From the NCBI GenBank assembly GCA_963618015.1, contig CAVEQS010000008.1, positions 4,273-68,272 on the forward strand: a stretch of DNA of 64,000 nucleotides, given 5' to 3'. How positions within the stretch are numbered: position 1 is the first letter of the stretch; each line of letters starts with the position of its first letter. This DNA is from Apopatocola sp963618015. Its GTDB lineage: Bacteria > Bacillota > Clostridia > Oscillospirales > Oscillospiraceae. Below the pieces are notes generated by a model, which was given only the letters and a program-made list of their open reading frames with translations, did no database searches and had not been told where the DNA came from. Below are positions 8,225-16,564 of the stretch, piece by piece. Made by a program: the position numbers and the translations under genes.

Positions 8225-9841
8225 ATGAGAGTAGCTGATTTTTTCTGTGGAGGGGGCGGCTTTTCCGAGGGCTTCCGGCAAGCAGGATTTGAAATAGTAT
8301 TTGCCGTAGACAAATGGGAACCTGCAGTAACAACATACAGAGGTAATAAACCTGGAGTTAATGTTATTCAAGATGATGTAATTCGTATTTCATTGCTAAG
8401 TGATGAAGAATTTGAAAAAACAGTTCCGGACTCTGAAGTTATTATTGGATCTCCGCCATGCCAAGCTTTTTCACATTCTAATAAGTCAGGAAATGGGGAT
8501 AAAACGCTCGGAATTCAGTTGATTGAAGCATATTTACGGATTATAGCACGAAAGAAGGCTAAGCCGAATTCGGCTCTCAAATATTGGGTTCTTGAAAATG
8601 TTCCGGCAGTAAAAAACTATATAAAGGAAGAGTACTCGGCAGAAGACCTCGGTTTACAAGGAAATGTTGTATTGCGACCCCACGAAGGTGCCGCCGGTAT
8701 ATATAATGCTAAATATTTTGGAGCACCAACTAATCGTGAACGATACCTATGTGGAGAGTTTCCTCAGCCGCATCAGACACATACGGATAAAACGGTTGTG
8801 ACATTGCGACAAGTTCTTACAGCACTCGGTGACCCTGCATCTGAGAAAAATGACCTGATATGTGATGTCAATTATCCAGATTTGTGCATGAATCGTAAAG
8901 ATGTAACTGATCACGGATATATATATCGGCTGGCAAATTTTGAATGGGAGACTGCTAAACGATTAAAACAAGATAAAGGATATATGGGAAAAATGTCTTT
9001 TCCTGAAAACCTTGATAAACCAGCTCGTACAGTAATGGCAACAATGACTGCAAGTGCACGTGAGGCAATGATTCTTGGATATGGGAAAGAAAAATATCGC
9101 TTGCCCACTGTAAGGGAAACTGCGTCAATGATGAGTTTCCCCAACGATTATCAGTTTTACGGAAAGTCTAAGGCAACCAAGCATACATTGGTTGGAAATG
9201 CAGTTCCTCCAAAACTGTCATATGCTGTCGCAAAAGCCATTCTATTGGATTCGGAGGAGAAAATTCCAGAGAAATATATTCCAATTCATCACGATTCTAA
9301 TATAGCGTTTCTAAATTTGAACGGAGCTAAGTTTCCCCTCAAGCAAGAACGGCCTCGCAAAGACAATGCCAAATTCAAATACCATATCCCGTATTTGGTA
9401 CTCACGGCATATCGCGTAGAGTTGACCAATTATCATTCGGACTTTGAAAAGAAAAAATACAAATGGGATGCTGAAATCCATCATAGTCAAGGGAAGAAAA
9501 AGGCAAAATTTTTTACACCTAGTTTATCTAAGAGCATGATTTCGGCTATGTATAGTGAACAGGTAGAACAGTATATATCAAAAAAATGTGCAGATGCCGT
9601 TTCATTCCAGCGGTTTCAAAATTTGTTTTGCATGACAACTCAGCAACGCTTTATTGAAAAGAAAGACGGTCCGTATGAGTTGTTAGCCGATATTCGCCAA
9701 TTTATTGACGCCTTGCTCTCTGATGAAGAGAAAATACAGCTAATTACCATAAATGCAGAACTACAACAAGTCCCTCAAGCTATTGCCGTTGGATATTATA
9801 TTTTAAAGAGCATTGTTACTGAGATGGGAGGCCTCACATAA
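8225..9841 (+). CDS. DNA (cytosine-5)-methyltransferase
   Basis: C5-methyltransferase of 538 residues. Motif I FFCGGGGFSEGF (6-17), motif IV GSPPCQAFS with catalytic Cys79, motif VI LENV (123-126), motif VIII GAPTNRERY, and motif X GNAVPPKLSYAVA (about 322-334). A target-recognition region lies between VIII and IX. About 190 residues follow motif X, far more than in a minimal Dcm-type enzyme, and include IPYLVLTAYRVELTNYH and a basic stretch; I do not recognise this extension. SD GAGAAGG precedes the ATG. It is followed without a gap by the ParB-like gene. Probably the protective methylase of the operon, although an orphan role cannot be excluded. Confidence 0.93.
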   Translation: MRVADFFCGGGGFSEGFRQAGFEIVFAVDKWEPAVTTYRGNKPGVNVIQDDVIRISLLSDEEFEKTVPDSEVIIGSPPCQAFSHSNKSGNGDKTLGIQLIEAYLRIIARKKAKPNSALKYWVLENVPAVKNYIKEEYSAEDLGLQGNVVLRPHEGAAGIYNAKYFGAPTNRERYLCGEFPQPHQTHTDKTVVTLRQVLTALGDPASEKNDLICDVNYPDLCMNRKDVTDHGYIYRLANFEWETAKRLKQDKGYMGKMSFPENLDKPARTVMATMTASAREAMILGYGKEKYRLPTVRETASMMSFPNDYQFYGKSKATKHTLVGNAVPPKLSYAVAKAILLDSEEKIPEKYIPIHHDSNIAFLNLNGAKFPLKQERPRKDNAKFKYHIPYLVLTAYRVELTNYHSDFEKKKYKWDAEIHHSQGKKKAKFFTPSLSKSMISAMYSEQVEQYISKKCADAVSFQRFQNLFCMTTQQRFIEKKDGPYELLADIRQFIDALLSDEEKIQLITINAELQQVPQAIAVGYYILKSIVTEMGGLT

Positions 9842-11136
9842 TGGATGCTTCAACGAGAAAAGCGAAACTGATTGAATTGCAGGCAAATGAAAATAATGTT
9901 GCTATGACCGGCATCCCTCTGCGTTACAAGGGCGAGACACGTACTGTTAAGGTGTACAGAATTCCTCTCGACTATTTGATTTACAATAAGTACAATGGTC
10001 GAATTGGTACGGATGTATTATCATATGAACGACAAAATGGCGTTTTAGACGCTGAAAAGAGCGAAGATCGCGAATTAATTGAAAAATTTCTCTATGAATC
10101 GAAGAAAGAACGCAATGAAACAACATTGAAAAGCCTACAGCAAAACCGTCAACAGCGCTATGGTATCGTAACAGCCGATGGCACAATTGTTGACGGTAAC
10201 AGGCGTGCAATGCTTTTAAATCGCCTTTTCCATAAGCATGCAGAATTGGGCTATACTTATGCGGACGTAGAACACTGCAAATTCTTTCTTGCAATTATTT
10301 TGCCGGATGACGCAGAAGAGAAAGATATCCAACAACTAGAAACAATTTATCAGATGGGCGAAGATGATAAGCTCGATTATAATCCCATCGAAAAATACTT
10401 AAAATGCAAAGAGCTTAAACGGCTTGGTTTTTCAGAAGAAAACATAGCAGAATTCATGGTTGAAAAGCCAAGCCAAATTAAAAAGTGGTTGTCGATTCTA
10501 AACCTTATGGAAGAGTATTTGCAGGAATACGATTACGATGGCATCTATACTCGTCTGGAGAAAACAGAAGGTCCATTTGTGGATTTAGAAGGCTATATTG
10601 ATTCTTATGAAAAGCGTGGTGCCAATGTCTGCAATGTTGATTGGAATTACACCGATTCCGACATTTCTGACTTGAAGAGGGTTTGCTTCGATTATATTCG
10701 TGCTCGGTATGAGGGAAAAGAGTTCCGAGATATCGCCAAAACAGGAAAAAGTGGAAGTATCTTTTTCTATAAGAACCTCTGGGACGCGTTTTTAGAGGAA
10801 CATCAGACCAACACGCCGGCGGATGAAGAAACTGTTGAGGAATTACGACAAAAATATCCAACGGAAGACCTTAGCGTGCTTTTGAGGAGGAGGGACAATG
10901 ACTGGGTTGAGCAGGCCAAAGGACACCTGAAAGGAAATCTCCAGAAAAATACTCGAAAGCTTGAAGATCGAAGAGATGCAGGAAAGCCAGCTGATTTGAT
11001 TGAGCGTGCGCTGGGGGCGTTGCAGGCGGTTGACTGTGAGCAAGAAAGCTTTACTAACGACCCTCATATCAGGGATATGATTATACAAATAAGTCGACTG
11101 ACTTGGGATATGAAAAAACGGTTAGAACGGAGTTGA
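9841..11136 (+). CDS. ParB/Srx-superfamily-like protein of the defence-like operon
   Basis: 431 residues; the ATG overlaps the methyltransferase stop (TAATG). The segment TADGTIVDGNRRAMLLNRL (112-130) resembles the ParB N-terminal box with G-x-R-R, here DGNRR, after a region (36-60) of the type that precedes it in ParB-like proteins. A following SQIKKWLSILNLMEEYL (about 213-229) resembles the ParB helix-turn-helix after box II. The C-terminal half (about 240-431) is charged and unrecognised. Could bind or scan DNA, or be a ParB-fold nuclease/ATPase; no activity is proven. The position between methylase and helicase indicates a shared function. Confidence 0.6.
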   Translation: MDASTRKAKLIELQANENNVAMTGIPLRYKGETRTVKVYRIPLDYLIYNKYNGRIGTDVLSYERQNGVLDAEKSEDRELIEKFLYESKKERNETTLKSLQQNRQQRYGIVTADGTIVDGNRRAMLLNRLFHKHAELGYTYADVEHCKFFLAIILPDDAEEKDIQQLETIYQMGEDDKLDYNPIEKYLKCKELKRLGFSEENIAEFMVEKPSQIKKWLSILNLMEEYLQEYDYDGIYTRLEKTEGPFVDLEGYIDSYEKRGANVCNVDWNYTDSDISDLKRVCFDYIRARYEGKEFRDIAKTGKSGSIFFYKNLWDAFLEEHQTNTPADEETVEELRQKYPTEDLSVLLRRRDNDWVEQAKGHLKGNLQKNTRKLEDRRDAGKPADLIERALGALQAVDCEQESFTNDPHIRDMIIQISRLTWDMKKRLERS

Positions 11137-11141
11137 TTTGA

Positions 11142-13130
11142 ATGGCGAAAATCTCCATCGATGTTAATTCGACAGGTAGCGAAGTTTATCTCTGTGGCGA
11201 TATTACTGCATTGAAGAAACACCGCTATGCATGGGGATATGTTAAGGATTATCTTAAGCCAATCGAAAGCGTAGACAAAATTATAATTCCCGTGGGTGAG
11301 GAGGAACCGGTAGCAGTTCTTACGAAAGTTCGGGATATGCTAAATAAATACAAGTTTACTGAAGTGGAGAGTGAATCATCCAGCAAGTTTTTGCTGGATT
11401 TTTATGAAGAAGAACGGAAGTTTTCTGCTTTTTCCCAAAAAGCAGAAAAAATCCGAAATAATGAGTGCGATACACAAGAATTTCGCGGTTTTACTGATGC
11501 TGTTGCGGCAAATCTTTCGAATCGGTCTCTTTACCCGTTGCAGCTTCTTTCTGCGTATCATTTGGCGTTTTCTCAAAATGCCTGCAACTTTTCCGTCCCT
11601 GGTGCAGGCAAGACGAGTATTGTATATGGTGCATACGCATATCTGCACAGCTTATCAAAAGACCACCCTAAGTATATTGACAAGCTTTTGATTGTGGGAC
11701 CCCTCAGCTCTTTCGGACCGTGGGAATTGGAGTACGCAGAATGCTTTGGGAAGCCCCCAACTGTTAAGCGACTAATTAGTGGCATTAGTAAATCGGACAA
11801 GGAAGAGTATCTTATTTCCGGACATACTTCCGAGCTTACGTTAGTTTCATATGCATCTCTTGTAACGCTCGAAAATTACTTGGGTTTTTTCCTTCGCAAT
11901 AACAGAGTGATGGTTGTTTTAGATGAGGCACACAAAGCAAAAAATTCGTCTGGTGGGATAATAGCACAGACGGTGTTGAATCTTGCAAAATACTGTAGTG
12001 CACGAGTTGTGCTAACAGGTACTCCTGCACCGAATGGCTATGAAGACATCTACAACATGTTTAAGTTTATTTGGCCGACAAAAAATGTTCTCGGATTTGA
12101 GGTTAATCAGCTAAGAGACATTACTGTTCGCGGTGACGAGCAAAGAGTGTCTCGACTGATTTCTAACATTTCGCCTTATTTTATTCGTATTAAAAAGAGT
12201 GATCTTAACATTCCTCCGGCTACAGTCCATCCGCCTGTTTTAGTTGATATGGGTCCGATTCAACGGCGTATATATGATTTTATTGAAAAGAAATATATCG
12301 ATGCCATGCTCGAAGAAGGACGAGTAGATATATCTTCTCGTTTTAAGACTATGTTAGCGCAAGCACGGACAATTCGACTAATGCAAGCTGCCTCCGATCC
12401 GTCTATGCTGAAAATACCATTGAGTGAATTCCTGGAAGATGATGAAAGCCCTGCAGAAATTTATCAGGCAATTGACGATTCGGATGTTTTAGGTGCCATT
12501 TTAACATATGAGGAAAAAGAAGTACCCGCGAAATATCAAGCAGTAAAAGAACTTGCACAAACGATTATCTCAGCAGGAGGGAAGGTGGTTATTTGGGCAA
12601 CCTTTATTCATACAATTCACGGCATCAAGGAATATCTTTGTCAGCATGGCATTGCGGCTCAGGAACTCTATGGTGCAATTCCCGTTGAACAAGAAGGTAT
12701 AAATGACGATAGCGATGATATGGTTTTTACCCGTGAACGTATAGTGGAAGAATTTCAAAAGCCGGATTGCCCTTTTAAAGTTATCATTGCGAACCCTTTT
12801 GCCGTCGCTGAATCAATCTCTCTTCACAAGGCTTGCCACAATGCAATTTATATGGAAAGATCATTTAACGCAGCTCACTTCGTACAGTCAAAAGATCGCA
12901 TCCACCGATACGGCCTTGCACCAGGAACAGAAACGAATTATTATTATGTGCTTTCACGGGACTCTGTTGATGAAACAATTGACACCCGACTTTCAGAAAA
13001 AGAACAACGCATGACGGCGATAATGGAAAGTATGCCGATTCCCTTGTTTAATAATGTTTCCGCTGATTTTGGAGATGAAGATATAAAGGCGCTGATTAAA
13101 GATTATGTTAGACGAACTAAAAAGCCTTGA
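11142..13130 (+). CDS. SNF2-family helicase/translocase
   Basis: 662-residue superfamily 2 ATPase. Walker A PGAGKTS (153-159), DEAH box VVLDEAHKAKN (258-268), motif III LTGTPAPNG (291-299), the second RecA domain with VVIWATFIHTI, and motif VI QSKDRIHRYG (about 582-591), a SNF2-type arginine-finger motif. An N-terminal region of about 130 residues precedes the motor and is unrecognised. No nuclease motif is visible in the protein, so cleavage, if any, would come from the downstream NOV_C protein, whose ORF overlaps this one by 26 bases. Separated from the ParB-like gene by only 5 bases. Confidence 0.88.
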   Translation: MAKISIDVNSTGSEVYLCGDITALKKHRYAWGYVKDYLKPIESVDKIIIPVGEEEPVAVLTKVRDMLNKYKFTEVESESSSKFLLDFYEEERKFSAFSQKAEKIRNNECDTQEFRGFTDAVAANLSNRSLYPLQLLSAYHLAFSQNACNFSVPGAGKTSIVYGAYAYLHSLSKDHPKYIDKLLIVGPLSSFGPWELEYAECFGKPPTVKRLISGISKSDKEEYLISGHTSELTLVSYASLVTLENYLGFFLRNNRVMVVLDEAHKAKNSSGGIIAQTVLNLAKYCSARVVLTGTPAPNGYEDIYNMFKFIWPTKNVLGFEVNQLRDITVRGDEQRVSRLISNISPYFIRIKKSDLNIPPATVHPPVLVDMGPIQRRIYDFIEKKYIDAMLEEGRVDISSRFKTMLAQARTIRLMQAASDPSMLKIPLSEFLEDDESPAEIYQAIDDSDVLGAILTYEEKEVPAKYQAVKELAQTIISAGGKVVIWATFIHTIHGIKEYLCQHGIAAQELYGAIPVEQEGINDDSDDMVFTRERIVEEFQKPDCPFKVIIANPFAVAESISLHKACHNAIYMERSFNAAHFVQSKDRIHRYGLAPGTETNYYYVLSRDSVDETIDTRLSEKEQRMTAIMESMPIPLFNNVSADFGDEDIKALIKDYVRRTKKP

Positions 13131-14052
13131 TTATCCCGGACGGAAAGAGGACTTAATTTATTTTCTTCAGTCCATCGTCGGAAATTGCAACCTAAAAGTG
13201 GATGACATTCGTGTGCTCTGTGCACATGCTCCGGCAGGGTATCAGCTCCGAGCCGAAGCGCTCATTAACTATTGTACTTGTTTCGGATGGATTTTACAGC
13301 GTGACAATATCGTAGCTTGCTCAGTGAATCAAAGTGTTGTGGACGATGCGGCACGTTTGAATTTCTACCTGGTAGAATCTTCCTTAGAGGTGTTATTTAA
13401 GCATGATATCCTGACTGCCGATATGTTTATTTATGATGTCCATAGACGTAGAGTCTCATTTCGTAATGAATTATTGCCGTTGCCTTATTCATCTATTCGT
13501 AATGTGCTTGTTAGTCAAGGCTTTTTGAACGTAGAGCGAGAACCGCAGAAAACAACATTTTGGGTTCATCCCAATTTTGAGCGGATTCTTGCTCAATTTT
13601 GTAAGAAAAGCTCTACTACGCTGACTTTAAAACAACTCCGGGCACGTCTTGAAGCTGATGCCGTTGCGGGTGAAAAGGCGGAATCGTTTGTTTTAAAATA
13701 CGAGAGACGCCGAATTTGTAACCCAGTTTTGCAAGGACAGATTAAGCAAATTTCCGAAATAGATGTATGTGCAGGATATGATATCCTTTCTTACGAAAAT
13801 GATAAGTCCACTTTTTATGATCGTTTTATTGAAGTAAAAGCAATCCCCCAAAGGTCAAGCTTTTTCTGGTCGAAAAATGAATTGGAAATTGCGAGACTAC
13901 ACGGTGAAAAGTATTTTTTATATCTTGTGGACCTTTCGAGAATTGAGGACGAAGAGTATTGCCCCCGGATTATTTCAAACCCAGCACAGTCTGTTATGAA
14001 TTCTTCGAATTGGCTGGTGGAACCAGAATCATATCATATTCAAGAAGTTTAA
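13105..14052 (+). CDS. NOV_C (DUF3883)-type putative endonuclease
   Basis: 315 residues overlapping the helicase end. Residues about 215-295 match the NOV_C/DUF3883 pattern, a PD-(D/E)xK-like fold: SEID..GYDILSYE, then DRFIEVKA (catalytic E-x-K at about 242-244), then FFWSKNELEIAR and FLYLVDL. The N-terminal 200 residues look like winged-helix domains (QLRAEALINYCTCFGWI, SSIRNVLVSQGFLNVE) that may bind DNA or partners. NOV_C domains often accompany helicases and methylases in defence loci. Nuclease activity is inference. A bidirectional terminator follows at about 14110. Confidence 0.7.
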   Translation: MLDELKSLDYPGRKEDLIYFLQSIVGNCNLKVDDIRVLCAHAPAGYQLRAEALINYCTCFGWILQRDNIVACSVNQSVVDDAARLNFYLVESSLEVLFKHDILTADMFIYDVHRRRVSFRNELLPLPYSSIRNVLVSQGFLNVEREPQKTTFWVHPNFERILAQFCKKSSTTLTLKQLRARLEADAVAGEKAESFVLKYERRRICNPVLQGQIKQISEIDVCAGYDILSYENDKSTFYDRFIEVKAIPQRSSFFWSKNELEIARLHGEKYFLYLVDLSRIEDEEYCPRIISNPAQSVMNSSNWLVEPESYHIQEV

Positions 14053-14108
14053 TTCCTTTGTACGAGAAAGAATATCCACAACAAACCAGTTCTTTTACCT
14101 CAATGGAC

Positions 14109-14150
14109 AAACCCCACCCCGCGGAATTTCCATTCCGCGGGGTGGGGTTT
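14109..14150. terminator. Bidirectional terminator between island operon and tRNA-Pro
   Basis: Stem AACCCCACCCCGCGGAA / TTCCGCGGGGTGGGGTT, 17 bp with a 6-base loop, with T-rich sequence on both outer sides (TTTT on plus, TTTGTCC on minus). Serves the NOV_C gene and the convergent tRNA. Confidence 0.85.
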
Positions 14151-14226
14151 TGGTCCGAGTAGCGCGGCTCGAACGCGCGGTCTCCTGCTCCCAAAGCAGG
14201 CGCGATACCATCTTCGCTATACCCGG
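14151..14226 (-). tRNA. tRNA-Pro (anticodon TGG)
   Basis: 76 bases on the minus strand. The acceptor stem CCGGGTA pairs with TACTCGG (one G-T pair), discriminator A, encoded CCA. The anticodon arm CCTGC-TTTGGGA-GCAGG gives TGG at positions 34-36. The T arm has GTTCGAGC. It abuts the AT-rich island on its 3' side. Confidence 0.95.
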
Positions 14227-14245
14227 TCAGGTTTTGTGCCGTGAT

Positions 14246-14274
14246 ATTATACCAAATCCGAACACTTCATGCAA
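14246..14274 (-). promoter_or_regulatory. Promoter of tRNA-Pro
   Basis: Minus strand: -35 TTGCAT (14274-14269), 17-base spacer, consensus -10 TATAAT (14251-14246), about 20 bases before the tRNA 5' end. Confidence 0.8.
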
Positions 14275-14347
14275 GGTTTTTCGGATTGATGTTTTCCCCC
14301 CGCTATGATATGATGGCGCGTGAAAGAAACAGGAGTGTGAACGCCTT

Positions 14348-14962
14348 ATGAGAATGCGGAAAAAACCGAACCTGATCCCCCGGATGGAGCGCTGCGCGGC
14401 GGTGCAGATCCAGACCCCGGAAGACTACAAAGGCCGCTGGGCGGAGGAGTTTTCGCAGTACCGCGAGATCCGCCTGGAGCTCGGCTGCGGCAAGGGCCGC
14501 TTTACCTGCGAGCAGGCGCTCCGGGAGCCGGACGTGCTGCTGCTTGCGCTCGAAAAGGTGCCGGACGCGATGGTCGTGGCGATGGAGCGCGTTGTGGAGC
14601 AGGGCATTCCGAATGTCCGCTTTCTCGACCGGGACGCCGAGCTTCTGCCGGAGATGTTTGCGCCGGGCGAAATCTCCCGGCTGTACATCAACTTCCCCGA
14701 CCCGTGGCCGAAGAAAAAGCAGTTCAAGCGCCGGCTGACCGCGCCGGAGTTTCTCGATAAATACCGCGCGCTGCTGCCGGAGGGCGGGGCGGTCTGGTTC
14801 AAGACCGACAATGAGCCGCTCTTTGACTGGTCGCTCGAATCGTTCCGCGGCTGCGGCTGGACGCTTGCCGATATGCCGGAGGGCACGCCGATGACCGACT
14901 ATGAAGCGCGCTTCACCGAGATGGGGCTTCCCATCCACCGCGTTGTGGCGACGCGCCCGTAA
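14348..14962 (+). CDS. trmB: tRNA (guanine-N7)-methyltransferase
   Basis: 204 residues. SAM-binding motif LELGCGKGRF (about 42-51), the family hallmark NFPDPWPKKKQFKRRL (about 117-132) and the TDYEARF element near the C-terminus with T-x-Y-E. Makes m7G46 in the tRNA variable loop. First gene of a run with dusB, sigma and anti-sigma; the gap to dusB is only 8 bases. Confidence 0.95.
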   Translation: MRMRKKPNLIPRMERCAAVQIQTPEDYKGRWAEEFSQYREIRLELGCGKGRFTCEQALREPDVLLLALEKVPDAMVVAMERVVEQGIPNVRFLDRDAELLPEMFAPGEISRLYINFPDPWPKKKQFKRRLTAPEFLDKYRALLPEGGAVWFKTDNEPLFDWSLESFRGCGWTLADMPEGTPMTDYEARFTEMGLPIHRVVATRP

Positions 14963-14970
14963 GTATTTAT

Positions 14971-15942
14971 ATGGTAAGAATCGGAAACGTGGAGCTCGCC
15001 GGGCGGCTGTTTCTCGCGCCGATGGCCGGCGTGACGGACGCCTCGTTCCGGCTCCTCTGCCGGAGACACGGTGCGGCGCTCGCCACAAGCGAGATGATCT
15101 CCTCCAAGGCGCTCATGTATCAGGACAGCAAGACGAAAACGCTGCTCGTCCGCCCCGAGGGGGATACGCCTCTCGCGGTGCAGATTTTCGGGAGCGACCC
15201 TTCGTGCATGGCGGACGCTGCGCGCAAGGTGATGGATCTTTGCAGCCCGGAGATCATCGACATTAATATGGGCTGCCCCGTCGGGAAGGTCGTGAAGTCC
15301 GGCGACGGGAGCGCGCTTATGAAAACGCCCGATCTTGCGGCGAAGATCATCGAGGCGGTCGTCCATGCGGTGGATGTGCCCGTGACGGTCAAGTTCCGCA
15401 AGGGCTTTGATAAGGGAAACATCAACGCCGTGCCGTTCGCTGAAATGTGCGAGAGCGCGGGCGCCGCGGCGATCGCGGTGCACGGCCGCACAAGAGCGCA
15501 GATGTACGCCGGGCAGGCCGATTGGGACATCATCCGCGACGTGAAGAGAGCGGTGCGCATCCCGGTGTTTGCCAATGGCGACGTCTGGACGGCGGAGGAC
15601 GCCGAGCATATTCTGCGCTACACCGGCGCGGACGCGGCGCTCATCGGGCGCGGCAGCTTCGGAAACCCGTGGCTCTTTGAGCAGGGCAACGCGCTCCTCG
15701 CCGGGGAGAGCGTCCCGCCGCTCCCGCCGCTGCGCGCGCGGATGGAAGAAGCGCTCGGCCAGGTCACGATGGCATGCTCGCTCAAGGGCGAGAAGATCGC
15801 CATTCTGGAAGCGCGCAAGCAGCTGTGCTGGTATCTGCGCGGGGTATCCCACGCGGGGTATTATAAGCAGCAGATCGTATCGATGAATACGCTCGCCGAC
15901 ACGGAGAAAATCGTCCGCGGCATACAGCGCGATCTGAGGTGA
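14971..15942 (+). CDS. dusB: tRNA-dihydrouridine synthase B
   Basis: 323-residue FMN TIM-barrel enzyme. LAPMAGVTDASFR at the N-terminus, INMGCPVGKVVKSGDGSAL (catalytic Cys about residue 100), VTVKFRKGFD, AVHGRTRAQMYAGQADW and ANGDVWTAEDAE, GRGSFGNPWLF are the DusB family blocks. Reduces uridine to dihydrouridine in tRNA. Lies between trmB and the sigma gene (4-base gap), a known type of neighbourhood for tRNA modification genes. Confidence 0.95.
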   Translation: MVRIGNVELAGRLFLAPMAGVTDASFRLLCRRHGAALATSEMISSKALMYQDSKTKTLLVRPEGDTPLAVQIFGSDPSCMADAARKVMDLCSPEIIDINMGCPVGKVVKSGDGSALMKTPDLAAKIIEAVVHAVDVPVTVKFRKGFDKGNINAVPFAEMCESAGAAAIAVHGRTRAQMYAGQADWDIIRDVKRAVRIPVFANGDVWTAEDAEHILRYTGADAALIGRGSFGNPWLFEQGNALLAGESVPPLPPLRARMEEALGQVTMACSLKGEKIAILEARKQLCWYLRGVSHAGYYKQQIVSMNTLADTEKIVRGIQRDLR

Positions 15943-15946
15943 CAGC

Positions 15947-16564
15947 ATGACAAAAGACGAGGAAAAAGGATATATCGCGCGCGTCCTTGCCGGGGACGAG
16001 AGCGCGTATGAGCCGCTTGTAACGGAAAACCAGACGAAGGTGTACCGTCTCGCGCTGCGCATACTGAAAAACGAGGCCGACGCCGAGGACGCTGCGCAGG
16101 AGGCCTTTCTCAAGGCGTACACCTCGCTCGCGGACTTTCGCGGCGACAGCCGCTTTTCCGTGTGGCTCTACCGGCTGACGAACAACATATGCATCGATAT
16201 GCTGCGCAAAAATAAGCGCGCCGTTATCGTGTCGCTCCAGACGGAGGACGACGACGGCGAGGAGACCGAGCTCGCCATTCCCGACGAGCGGTATTCCCCG
16301 GAACGGCTTGCCGAACGTGCCGCCGACCGGGACGCCGTGCGCGCGGCGCTCGCCTCGCTGCCGGACGACTGCCGCGAAATTCTCGCCCTGCGCGAGAGCG
16401 CGGGACTGAGCTACGACGAGATCGCCGCGGCGCTCTCGCTCGAAGTCGGCACGGTCAAATCCCGGCTGAACCGTGCGCGGAAAAAGCTCTGCGCAGCGCT
16501 TCTCGAAAGCGGGAACTTTTCCGACCGTTTCCCGTCCAAACAGGGGAAGGGGTGTGAAGCGTGA
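15947..16564 (+). CDS. ECF-type RNA polymerase sigma factor
   Basis: 205 residues with region 2 (about 10-80; ALRILKNEADAEDAAQEAFLKAY, FSVWLYRLTNNICIDMLRKNKR) and region 4 (about 130-185; LPDDCREILALRESAGLSYDEIAAAL, GTVKSRLNRARKKL). No sigma-1.1 or region 3, hence the ECF (SigW/RpoE-like) group. It overlaps the following anti-sigma gene by four bases (GTGA), which implies translational coupling. Promoter targets are not identifiable here. Confidence 0.92.
   Translation: MTKDEEKGYIARVLAGDESAYEPLVTENQTKVYRLALRILKNEADAEDAAQEAFLKAYTSLADFRGDSRFSVWLYRLTNNICIDMLRKNKRAVIVSLQTEDDDGEETELAIPDERYSPERLAERAADRDAVRAALASLPDDCREILALRESAGLSYDEIAAALSLEVGTVKSRLNRARKKLCAALLESGNFSDRFPSKQGKGCEA

Noticed and set aside
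8225..14052. DISARM, BREX, Druantia or type I/III restriction-modification
   Set aside because: Signature proteins (DrmA/B/C, PglZ/BrxC, DUF1998 proteins, HsdS/HsdR, Mod/Res) are not present among the four genes.
15947..16564. A heat-shock or flagellar sigma factor
   Set aside because: Only regions 2 and 4 are present and a zinc-finger anti-sigma gene overlaps it, which fits the ECF class.
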